From: DASUCS01 sp036275935
Lineage (GTDB): Bacteria; Actinomycetota; Acidimicrobiia; Acidimicrobiales; JACDCH01
Length of the DNA: 12,398 bases
Assembly (NCBI GenBank): GCA_036275935.1
Contig: DASUCS010000325.1
Location: 1 to 12,398, forward strand
Direction: 5' to 3'
Each line of letters opens with the position of its first letter. Position 1 is the stretch's first letter. The notes below the pieces were generated by a model. That model ran no database searches. It saw only the letters and a list, made by a program, of their open reading frames with translations, and was not told the origin of the DNA. Below, one piece after another: positions 1-6,033 of the stretch. The translations under genes were made by a program, and so were the position numbers.

Positions 1-579
1 GTCGCGCCACTGGACCGTCCGCCAGTCGTGGTCGACCTGTCGTCGCTGTGGGCTGGTCCGCTGTGCACGAGGATCCTCTGTGACCGTGGCGCGCGCGTCA
101 TCAAGGTCGAATCACGCACACGACCCGACGGCGCCCGTCGAGGTCCCGTCGAGTTCTTCGAACGCATGCATCACGACAAAGAGTTCGTCACCATCGACTT
201 CACCGCCGACGCGGTCTCCCAACTGCTCCACCAGGCCGACGTCGTCGTCGAGGGGTCACGCCCCCGCGCGCTCGAGCAGCTCGGCGTCGACGCGCGAGAT
301 GTGCTCGCAACCGGGCCACGTGTGTGGCTCTCGATCACCGGTCACGGCCGCAACGACCCGGAGCGGAATTGGGTTGGCTTCGGCGACGACGCCGCGGTCG
401 CAGGCGGTCTCGTCGCCTACGACGACTCCAAACAGCCGTGTTTCCTCGGTGATGCCATCGCCGACCCACTCACGGGCATCGCCGCGGCCAGCGCGGTCAC
501 CGAAGCCCTCGAAGATGGCGGCCGCTGGTTGATCGACTGCAACCTCGCGAGCGTGGCCGCTTACGTCGCGGGCCAGTAA
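1..579 (+). CDS. CaiB/BaiF family CoA-transferase, 3' part (5' end outside window)
   Basis: The reading frame is open to the left edge and ends at a TAA stop, giving 192 visible residues. The block VVDLSSLWAGPLCTRIL followed by a Gly-Ala-x-Val-Ile-Lys-Val-Glu strand and RPDGARRG is the typical start of a class III (CaiB/BaiF) CoA-transferase Rossmann half. Later ADVVVEGSRPRALEQLG, a GPRVWLSITGHG segment and ADPLTGIAAA follow in family order. These enzymes move CoA between acyl groups by a covalent Asp-acyl intermediate in the cytosol. Here the frame stops about where the catalytic Asp helix lies (LIDCNLASVAAYV), and a Ser seems to occupy the Asp position. The visible piece may therefore be the second half of a permuted or two-domain protein whose first half lies outside the window. 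A GTG at 28 is not a credible start because homology-like sequence continues upstream. The 3' end overlaps the acyl-CoA synthetase gene on the other strand by 19 bp. Confidence 0.85.
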   Translation, partial: VAPLDRPPVVVDLSSLWAGPLCTRILCDRGARVIKVESRTRPDGARRGPVEFFERMHHDKEFVTIDFTADAVSQLLHQADVVVEGSRPRALEQLGVDARDVLATGPRVWLSITGHGRNDPERNWVGFGDDAAVAGGLVAYDDSKQPCFLGDAIADPLTGIAAASAVTEALEDGGRWLIDCNLASVAAYVAGQ

Positions 580-2090
580 CGCCGCCGCAGCTCCTGCTTG
601 TACAGCTTGCCGGTGTCGAGCCGCGGCAACGTCTCGACGAAGTCGATCGTGCGTGGGCACTTGTACGCAGACAGCTTCGACTGGCAGTACGCGATCAACT
701 CCGCCTCGAGCTCGGGACCCGCGGCCGAGAAATCAACCGGCTGCACGACGCCCTTCACCTCTTCCCCGAAATCTGCGTTGGGCACGCCGAGGACCGCCAC
801 GTCGAACACCTTCGGATGCGTGACGAGCACGTTCTCCGCTTCCTGCGGATAGATGTTCACGCCGCCCGAGATGATCATGAACGCCTTGCGGTCGGTGAGG
901 AACAAGTAGCCGTCTTCGTCGACGTAACCGACATCACCGACGGTGCCTCGGCCCTGGGCGTCGACGGCTTCGGCTGTCTTCGCCGGATCCTTGTAGTACT
1001 CGAACTTGTAGCCGCCGCTGAACGTGATCGTGCCGATCTCGTTCGGTCCGAGCTCGTTGCCGTTCTCGTCGAGCACGTGCAGCACGCCCATCATCACCTT
1101 GCCGACGGAGCCAGGCTTGCGCAGCGCCTCCTCGGAGTTGATGAACGTGGCGCCCATGCCCTCGGTGGCGGAGTAGTACTCGTAGATGATCGGACCCCAC
1201 CACTCGATCATCTGCCGCTTCACCTCGGCGGGGCACGGCGCGGCCGCGTGCACGACCGCCTTCAGGCTGGAGGTGTCGTAACGAGCCCGAACCTCGGGCG
1301 GCAGCTTCAACAACCGCACGAACATCGTCGGCACGAACTGCACGTGTGTGATGCGGTGCTGTTCGATCAGACGCAGACAGTCCTCGGCGTCGAAGTGTTC
1401 CATCACGACGACGGTGCAACCGAGTCGCTGCGCGCTCATCGACCACGCCAACGGCGCGGAGTGGTACAGCGGCGCGGGACACAGGTACGAGTCGCCCGGT
1501 CCCATCCCGAGCAGCGTTGCCAGTCCCAGCGCGCCCCGCTCGTAGGACCCCATCGGCGCCAGGGTGACCTCACGCTTGATGCCCTTGGGTCGTCCCGTCG
1601 TGCCCGACGAGTACAGCATGAACTCGCCCTCACCCTCGTCGGAGACGGGGTCACCAGGAAACGCGCCGACGACGTCCTCGTAGTTCTCCCAACCATCGGC
1701 CGTCCCGCCGAGCAGCAACCGACTCTGCACGGTCGGGGCAACGGACCCATCGATCTGGGTGGCGACCGCCGACAACGCAGCAGTTGAAACGAAAACGGTG
1801 GCGTCGCAGTCGTCCACGATGTAGCCCGCGTCGTCCGCGTTCAGGTGCGAGTTGACCGCGGTGTAGTAGAGGCCGGCGCGTTGTGCACCCCACATGATCT
1901 CGAGGAACCGCGGATGGTTCTCGGCGAACAGCGCCATCGACCCGCGCGGTCCCACACCTCGAGCGCGAAGGAACTGCGCGAACTGATTCGATCGCGCGTC
2001 GAGCTCGGCGAACGTGATCACCTCGCCGGACCCCGCCATGACGACGGCCGGACGGTCCGGCGCCTCCCGTGCGACCGCGCCCGGGTACAT
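561..2090 (-). CDS. Acyl-CoA synthetase, AMP-forming (FadD-like)
   Basis: A 509-residue member of the ANL adenylating superfamily. It should activate a carboxylic acid with ATP to an acyl-adenylate and then form the CoA thioester. Visible core motifs in order are the phosphate-binding loop YSSGTTGRPKG (160-170), the adenine-binding YYSATEG (305-311), the hinge region GDVGYVDEDGY (385-395) with TDRK (399-402), and the C-terminal catalytic lysine in LDTGK (about Lys495). The length is usual for the family. The ATG start shares its A with the TGA stop of the phosphatase gene upstream (TGATG), so translation is probably coupled. It is the last gene of the hydrolase-phosphatase-synthetase operon and its end runs 19 bp into the convergent CoA-transferase gene. 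It resembles mycobacterial FadD-type enzymes; chain length and substrate cannot be read from sequence, and aromatic or terpenoid acids are as possible as fatty acids. Confidence 0.93.
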   Translation of the reverse strand: MYPGAVAREAPDRPAVVMAGSGEVITFAELDARSNQFAQFLRARGVGPRGSMALFAENHPRFLEIMWGAQRAGLYYTAVNSHLNADDAGYIVDDCDATVFVSTAALSAVATQIDGSVAPTVQSRLLLGGTADGWENYEDVVGAFPGDPVSDEGEGEFMLYSSGTTGRPKGIKREVTLAPMGSYERGALGLATLLGMGPGDSYLCPAPLYHSAPLAWSMSAQRLGCTVVVMEHFDAEDCLRLIEQHRITHVQFVPTMFVRLLKLPPEVRARYDTSSLKAVVHAAAPCPAEVKRQMIEWWGPIIYEYYSATEGMGATFINSEEALRKPGSVGKVMMGVLHVLDENGNELGPNEIGTITFSGGYKFEYYKDPAKTAEAVDAQGRGTVGDVGYVDEDGYLFLTDRKAFMIISGGVNIYPQEAENVLVTHPKVFDVAVLGVPNADFGEEVKGVVQPVDFSAAGPELEAELIAYCQSKLSAYKCPRTIDFVETLPRLDTGKLYKQELRRRYWPAT

Positions 2091-2632
2091 CAGGACACCT
2101 CACCTTCCACGACTTCCGGTAGCAGCACCTCGGCCAACCCGTCGATGAGCTCGTGCACCTCCTCGGCGCACGCAATGAACACGTCGACCTCGCCGCCGCC
2201 CGGGTCGATGACCTCTTCCCAGTCCTCGAGCTCGACATCGGCCAGCGAGAGCTCGGCGACCCGCTCGGCCAGCGGCCGCTCGTCGGTTCGCAGATCGCGC
2301 ACGAGACGTTTCAGCGTCGCGGTCCGAGCTGCCGCCGCGACATGGTTGCGCCGCACCCAGTGGACATGCTCGGGCGCGAGGCCGACCACGAGCGTCGCGC
2401 GGTCGAGGTCCGCGGGCGATGCTTGCCGGCTGCGATGGTGCGGAGGGTCCAGTCCGACCGACTCCAACGCCGTTCGGGTCCGCCAGCTCATCGGCTGTCC
2501 GTCCACCGTCAAGGTGCCCGCGGTCTCGACGACCACGTCGGGTAGTCGTGCGGCCAAGGCTGCTCCGGCCATCACCGAACGCGCCGCATTGCCGGTGCAG
2601 AGAAAGAGGATGCGATCAGCCTTCGCGGGCAA
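2090..2632 (-). CDS. Low-molecular-weight protein tyrosine phosphatase-like protein
   Basis: A 180-residue protein with the LMW-PTP P-loop C-X5-R as LCTGNAARS (Cys12, Arg18) directly after the first beta strand, and a late Asp-Pro pair (Asp143-Pro144) where the general acid of the family sits. Family members dephosphorylate tyrosine (or arginine) residues; some relatives are arsenate reductases, but the extra redox cysteines of those are not evident here. No ATG or GTG lies before the P-loop in a sensible place. I chose the TTG because a GGAGG sits 6 nt upstream and it leaves 11 residues before Cys12, normal for the family. The frame is open further upstream, but only as an Arg/Ser-rich shadow of the hydrolase. 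It overlaps the hydrolase 3' end by 17 bp and the synthetase start by 1 bp, so it is the middle gene of a coupled three-gene operon. Substrate unknown. Confidence 0.85.
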   Translation of the reverse strand: MPAKADRILFLCTGNAARSVMAGAALAARLPDVVVETAGTLTVDGQPMSWRTRTALESVGLDPPHHRSRQASPADLDRATLVVGLAPEHVHWVRRNHVAAAARTATLKRLVRDLRTDERPLAERVAELSLADVELEDWEEVIDPGGGEVDVFIACAEEVHELIDGLAEVLLPEVVEGEVS

Positions 2633-3461
2633 GGATCGCCTCCGCGATCGCCGACGGATCCTGCAGCGGACCGAAGTGGCCGAGCTTCGGATGCCGTTCG
2701 AGGACGGCGTGCGGCATCGCCTCGACGATCCCAGGCCCGAACATCGACGGCGACCAGCTGCCGTCGTCCACGCCGACCGCAACGACTGTCGGCGTCTGCA
2801 CGTTCGCAACGTTCTCCACGGTTGCCTTGCCGGTTGCCGCGAACGTCGCCGACTCGTCTTCCGGCCGACACTTCAGCCACGCGGTTCCATCTTTCTCTTC
2901 GCGGAACCCGTGCTCGACGTACGCGTACAGCGCGCTCGCCTGTAGTCCGTTCAACGGTGGACGGCTGGCGTAGCGATACAGGGCGTCGGCCTTGGACGGG
3001 AAGCTCGGCCGACGTTTGCGTGCGTTCATGGCCATCGAGTTGTTGTCGCCCTCTGTGAAGCCGGGCGTGACCGTCGCCGGAACGATGATCGGCTCGTAGA
3101 GGTACGCAGATCGCAACGTTCCCGGCCGGCGTTCTTCCACGAGCATCGCGACCGCGCCCCCCATCGAGTGTCCGAACACGGCGAGCGGCTCGTCCGTGAG
3201 CTCGGGGATGACCGCTTCGAGGTCGTCGGCCATCCCGCCCCAGTCGAAGTTCTCGTTGGCAGGAGGAGGCGTGTCACCGTGCCCGCGGAAGTCGAGGGCG
3301 TACACGTGATGACGCGTGGTCAACGGCGCGGCCATTGGTTCGTAGATGCGCCCCAGGAACCCCGTCGCGTGGCAGATCAGAAACGGTTCGCCCGTGCCCC
3401 CCAAGTCGTGCACGGTGACGACGACACCATCAGACGACGGAACTCGCATTCCGTCGGTCAC
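2616..3461 (-). CDS. Alpha/beta hydrolase
   Basis: A 281-residue alpha/beta-hydrolase fold protein. The nucleophile elbow is GHSMGG (Ser99). The oxyanion region is the HATGF stretch (31-35). LDFRGHGDT (57-64) is the usual strand-turn before the elbow. A late Asp (232 or 233) in VGVDDGSW and His262 in KLGHFGP complete the triad. There is no signal peptide, so it should be cytosolic. Members hydrolyse esters, lactones or C-C bonds; neighbours suggest an ester or CoA-linked catabolic intermediate, but the substrate is unknown. The start is GTG at 3461, or possibly the ATG four codons later (3449); neither has a clear Shine-Dalgarno. It heads a three-gene operon, with its TGA overlapping the phosphatase gene by 17 bp. 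A gap of about 115 bp containing hairpins separates it from the crotonase genes upstream. Confidence 0.9.
   Translation of the reverse strand: MTDGMRVPSSDGVVVTVHDLGGTGEPFLICHATGFLGRIYEPMAAPLTTRHHVYALDFRGHGDTPPPANENFDWGGMADDLEAVIPELTDEPLAVFGHSMGGAVAMLVEERRPGTLRSAYLYEPIIVPATVTPGFTEGDNNSMAMNARKRRPSFPSKADALYRYASRPPLNGLQASALYAYVEHGFREEKDGTAWLKCRPEDESATFAATGKATVENVANVQTPTVVAVGVDDGSWSPSMFGPGIVEAMPHAVLERHPKLGHFGPLQDPSAIAEAILAREG
2639..2643 (-). promoter_or_regulatory. Ribosome binding site deciding the TTG start of the LMW-PTP gene
   Basis: GGAGG on the minus strand, 6 nt before the TTG at 2632-2630. It lies inside the last codons of the alpha/beta hydrolase. It is the main support for the TTG start, since the reading frame itself is open much further upstream. 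Confidence 0.7.
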
Positions 3462-3532
3462 GCGTCGTGTGGCTCGGCGGTCGCGCAGGTAATGGGAGTC
3501 ATGTCGGTTGGCCTGCGCTCCCTCCGAGCCAT

Positions 3533-3551
3533 GCCGGCGCGTTGCGCCGGC
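3533..3551 (-). terminator. Perfect 8-bp GC hairpin between crotonase and hydrolase genes
   Basis: GCCGGCGC, a 3-nt loop, then GCGCCGGC. The flanking GCCA/TGGC can extend the stem with a small bulge. There is no U-tract, as is common for actinobacterial terminators. It lies in the gap downstream of the crotonase pair and upstream of the hydrolase operon, so terminator or attenuator are both possible. Confidence 0.35.
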
Positions 3552-3568
3552 TCTGGCCTGTGCTCATG

Positions 3569-3597
3569 GAGAGGACTCACTTGTCGTTCGTCCTCTC
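3569..3597 (-). terminator. Inverted repeat spanning the stop codon of the crotonase gene
   Basis: GAGAGGAC and GTCCTCTC form a perfect 8-bp inverted repeat with a 13-nt loop holding the TGA stop of the 3577-4413 gene. It is followed about 17 nt later (transcription direction) by a second hairpin at 3533-3551. The pair could together end the crotonase transcript; no U-tract is seen. Confidence 0.3.
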
Positions 3598-4413
3598 GGA
3601 GGTCCGGTAGTCGCCGAACGGTTCGTCGCGATGCTGCAACGCTGCAGTCAGGCCTTCGCGCATCTCCGCGATGAACTTGTACATCGTCTCCTGCTTCGTG
3701 CCGAGTGCGCAGAGCTCGGTGCCCGCCCGGATGGCGGTCCGCAGCCCCATCACTTCCATGCCGCGATGCACGACACGCTTGTTGAGCTGCACCATGTCAG
3801 CCGGCACGAGCGTGATGCGTTCTGCGACCTTGAGCACTTCGTCGTCGAGCTGCTCCGCAGGGAATGCCCGGTTGGCCCATCCGAGCTCCACGGCTTCGGT
3901 TCCCGAGATCGAGTCGCCGGTGAGCATCATCTCCATCGCCGCGCGCATGCCCATCAACCACGCGTGGAAGTGCATGTCGGGAACACCGAAGCGCACGGCG
4001 GGATAGCCGATCTTGGCGTCCTCTGCGACGTACACGAGGTCGCAACCTGTCGCGAGCTCGCTGCCACCGGCGAGGCAGTACCCGTGCACCTGCGCGATGA
4101 CCGGCTTCTGCAGATCCCAGATGCTCATCCACCCTTCGGTGACGTGACGAGGCCACTGCCCGTCGCCGCCGGGCGTGTAGTACGGCATCTCCAGCCCGTC
4201 GTTCCCGCGGCCGAGCTCGTAGCCCGCCGAGAAGCACTTGCCGGCGCCTCGCACGATCATCACGCGCACTTCGGGATCGGCGTCCGCCTCGCGCAGCGCG
4301 TTGAGGATCCCGCCCCGCAACGCATGGTTGAGCGCGTTGCGCTTCTCCGGACGGTTCAACGTGACCCGGCGCACGTGCGGCGCCGGATCGTCGATCAAGA
4401 CCACATCGCTCAT
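3577..4413 (-). CDS. Enoyl-CoA hydratase/isomerase (crotonase) family protein
   Basis: A 278-residue crotonase-fold enzyme. It begins with the family strand VTLNRPEKRNALN (17-29). The first oxyanion-hole segment is GKCFSAGYEL (58-67) and the second HGYCLAGGSEL (110-120). Glu119 matches the first catalytic Glu of rat enoyl-CoA hydratase (Glu144). The second Glu (rat Glu164, normally in a PEI motif) appears replaced by Ala139 in YPAVRFG, so simple syn-hydration of enoyl-CoA is uncertain. Crotonases bind acyl-CoA in the cytosol and stabilise a thioester enolate; isomerase, hydrolase or dehalogenase-like activity are alternatives. The ATG is preceded by AGGA with a 7-nt spacer. The gene follows the other crotonase gene by 21 bp and is clearly co-transcribed with it. 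The C-terminus carries an extra hydrophilic tail of about 20 residues. Confidence 0.92.
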   Translation of the reverse strand: MSDVVLIDDPAPHVRRVTLNRPEKRNALNHALRGGILNALREADADPEVRVMIVRGAGKCFSAGYELGRGNDGLEMPYYTPGGDGQWPRHVTEGWMSIWDLQKPVIAQVHGYCLAGGSELATGCDLVYVAEDAKIGYPAVRFGVPDMHFHAWLMGMRAAMEMMLTGDSISGTEAVELGWANRAFPAEQLDDEVLKVAERITLVPADMVQLNKRVVHRGMEVMGLRTAIRAGTELCALGTKQETMYKFIAEMREGLTAALQHRDEPFGDYRTSERTNDK

Positions 4414-4434
4414 TGCAGAGTCCTAGCAGTTGTC

Positions 4435-5238
4435 CTAGCGACCCTCGAAGTTCGCCGGCCGCTTCTCCAAGAACGCGACCATCGCCTCGCGGCTGTCCGC
4501 CGTGAACGACGACAGGATCTGTGTCCGGTTCTCGATGTCGATGCCCGCCTGCAGTGAGCCGACCTCGAGCTGGCTCCACGCCACCTCCTTCGTCATGCGC
4601 ACGCCCCACGGCGAGTTGGCGGCGATGAGCGAGGCCGTCTCCAGTGCGGCATCGAGGAGCTGGTCGTCGGGCACCACACGCGTGACGAGCCCGATCTTGT
4701 CCGCCTCGGTTGCGTCGATGATGCGGCCGGTGAGCATCAGCTCCCACGCTCGGCTCGCGCCGATCAGCCGCGGCAGCATCCAGCTGACGCCGATGTCGCA
4801 CCCCGACAACCCGATGCGCACGAACGCCACGTTGAACCGCGCCGACGCGCCGGCGATGCGGATGTCGCTGCCGAGCGCGAGCGCCAAACCGCCACCGGCG
4901 GCTGCGCCGTTCACTGCAGCAATCACCGGGACGCGCAGCGCGCGCATCTGCGGGATCAGCGAGGCGATGTGCTGCTGGGTGCTGAACCCGCCGACGACCT
5001 GCCCGCGCCCCTCACTGCCAGGAACGGTGCCGTAGCCCGTGAGGTCGAGCCCGGCGCAGAAGCCGCGTCCCGCGCCCGTCACCACGACAGCGCGGCACGA
5101 GGCATCCGCGGCAACGGCGGTGAACGCGTCGTGCAGCTCGGTGATCAGCTCGACGTTCATCGCGTTGAGCTTCTCGGGTCGGTTGAGGGTCAGCTGGGTG
5201 ACGCCGTCCTGGGGTTGGGAGATGTCCACGGTTGGCAT
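4435..5238 (-). CDS. Enoyl-CoA hydratase/isomerase family protein lacking both canonical Glu residues
   Basis: A 267-residue crotonase with LTLNRPEKLNAMN (16-28), the oxyanion segment GRGFCAGLDL (57-66) and NGAAAGGGLAL (110-120), then ARFNVAFVRIGLSGCD (133-148). The positions of the two hydratase glutamates are Ala119 and Phe139 by my alignment. Asp148 falls near the catalytic Asp of dienoyl-CoA isomerases. It is therefore probably not a classical hydratase; isomerase or other enolate chemistry is more likely. Similar Glu-less members occur in actinobacteria, so it is unlikely to be a decayed copy: length and fold motifs are intact. It is first in the two-crotonase operon. No Shine-Dalgarno precedes the ATG, but a TACGCT box ends 7 nt before it, suggesting a leaderless mRNA. 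Its first bases overlap the annotated start of the divergent response regulator. Confidence 0.92.
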   Translation of the reverse strand: MPTVDISQPQDGVTQLTLNRPEKLNAMNVELITELHDAFTAVAADASCRAVVVTGAGRGFCAGLDLTGYGTVPGSEGRGQVVGGFSTQQHIASLIPQMRALRVPVIAAVNGAAAGGGLALALGSDIRIAGASARFNVAFVRIGLSGCDIGVSWMLPRLIGASRAWELMLTGRIIDATEADKIGLVTRVVPDDQLLDAALETASLIAANSPWGVRMTKEVAWSQLEVGSLQAGIDIENRTQILSSFTADSREAMVAFLEKRPANFEGR

Positions 5239-5618
5239 GGCCGGCAGCGTACGGTTTCACCATCCGAGTCCTGATCGCCGACGACGAACCCGACATGCGT
5301 GCGCTTGTCGGTGACGTGCTCCGCCGTGCCGAGTTCGATGTCGTCGAGGCGGCCGACGCCGAGTCCGCGCTCGCCGAGTGGCGCGCGCGGCGTCCCGACG
5401 TCGTCATCCTCGACCACCTCATGCCGCCTGTCACCGGGCTGCACATCGCTGAGCAGATCCTCGGCGAGGATCCCACGCAACTCATCTTCCTCTTCACTGC
5501 GATGGACGAGCGCGACGTGCGCGAGCCGGCGGAGCAACTCGGCATCGCGTTGTGCGTGAAGAAGGACCGGGTGTTCGAGTTGCCCGATCTGCTTCGCGAC
5601 TACGTCAATCGAGCGTGA
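5232..5618 (+). CDS. Single-domain response regulator (receiver only)
   Basis: A 128-residue CheY-like receiver with no output domain. From the TTG start, the acidic pocket is Asp17/Asp18 (IADDEPD), the phosphoacceptor Asp61 (VILDHLMPP), the switch Thr89 (LFTAMD) and the conserved lysine Lys110 (CVKKD; the usual following Pro is missing). It would pass a phosphoryl signal to a partner protein rather than bind DNA. No histidine kinase is in the window. TTG at 5232 is the only usual start in frame before the receiver fold and has only a weak GGAG 10 nt upstream; it adds about 10 residues ahead of the first beta strand. A non-standard ATC at 5262 would give a typical N-terminus (see findings). 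The 5' end overlaps the divergent crotonase gene by 7 bp and the 3' end overlaps the next receiver gene by 14 bp. Confidence 0.85.
   Translation: MAWPAAYGFTIRVLIADDEPDMRALVGDVLRRAEFDVVEAADAESALAEWRARRPDVVILDHLMPPVTGLHIAEQILGEDPTQLIFLFTAMDERDVREPAEQLGIALCVKKDRVFELPDLLRDYVNRA
5246..5251 (-). promoter_or_regulatory. Candidate -10 box (TACGCT) for the crotonase operon, leaderless layout
   Basis: TACGCT on the minus strand fits TANNNT and ends 7 nt before the ATG at 5238, so transcription would start at or next to the start codon. No good -35 is visible. It overlaps a plus-strand TACGGT (5250-5255) through a shared CGTACG. Confidence 0.4.
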
Positions 5619-5970
5619 GCGCGGCGCGCAGCGCGCGCAGATTTCCCTTCAGCACGAACACCGCACCCGCGTCCGCCGCGCCCTTGATGATGTCTTCCTC
5701 GTCGTAGTTGGTGAAGATCACGACCCGCACGCCGGGATCGGAGTCCCGGATCCGACGTGCGACCTCCACCCCGTTGAGACCGGGCGGCATCTTCTCGTCG
5801 ACGACGAGCGCGTTGGGCCGGTGCACTCGGCACGCCTCGAGCGCTTCCTCCCCGGACGTGCACGAGGCGACGACGTCGTGGCCCTCCAGGCTGAGGTCCG
5901 TGCGCACGAGCTCGAGCCACTCGACGTCGTTGTCCGCGATCACCACTCGCTTCGCGAGGAGCCCAGCCAT
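5605..5970 (-). CDS. Single-domain response regulator (receiver only)
   Basis: A 121-residue stand-alone receiver. Acidic pocket residues Asp13 and Asp15 (IADNDVEW), phosphoacceptor Asp58 (VVDEKMPPG), Thr87 (IFTNYDE) and Lys108 (FVLKGN) are all present, so it should be phosphorylatable. There is no DNA-binding or enzymatic output domain. It faces the other lone receiver, with stop codons crossing by 14 bp. The two are clearly diverged in sequence, so this is not a fresh duplication. The ATG has no Shine-Dalgarno; TAGCGT ends 6 nt upstream, fitting a leaderless transcript. Its role could be in a phosphorelay or in sequestering phosphoryl groups; the cognate kinase is not in view. Confidence 0.88.
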   Translation of the reverse strand: MAGLLAKRVVIADNDVEWLELVRTDLSLEGHDVVASCTSGEEALEACRVHRPNALVVDEKMPPGLNGVEVARRIRDSDPGVRVVIFTNYDEEDIIKGAADAGAVFVLKGNLRALRAALTLD

Positions 5971-5976
5971 CTGAGA

Positions 5977-5982
5977 ACGCTA
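5977..5982 (-). promoter_or_regulatory. Candidate -10 box (TAGCGT) for the second receiver gene
   Basis: TAGCGT on the minus strand matches TANNNT and lies 6 nt before the ATG at 5970, which itself lacks a ribosome binding site. No clear -35 is seen. Confidence 0.35.
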
Positions 5983-6033
5983 GTTGCCCACATGGGACAG
6001 AACGCCACTCGAGACTGAAACCGGCGGGAAGGG

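Noticed and set aside
816..1787. 323-codon plus-strand frame opposite the acyl-CoA synthetase
   Set aside because: His/Arg/Val-rich antisense shadow with no recognisable motif; the minus strand has all ANL motifs.
2633..2809. Upstream extension of the LMW-PTP frame to position 2809
   Set aside because: The extra 59 residues are Arg/Ser-rich, unlike any PTP N-terminus, and lie fully inside the hydrolase gene. The TTG with GGAGG is better.
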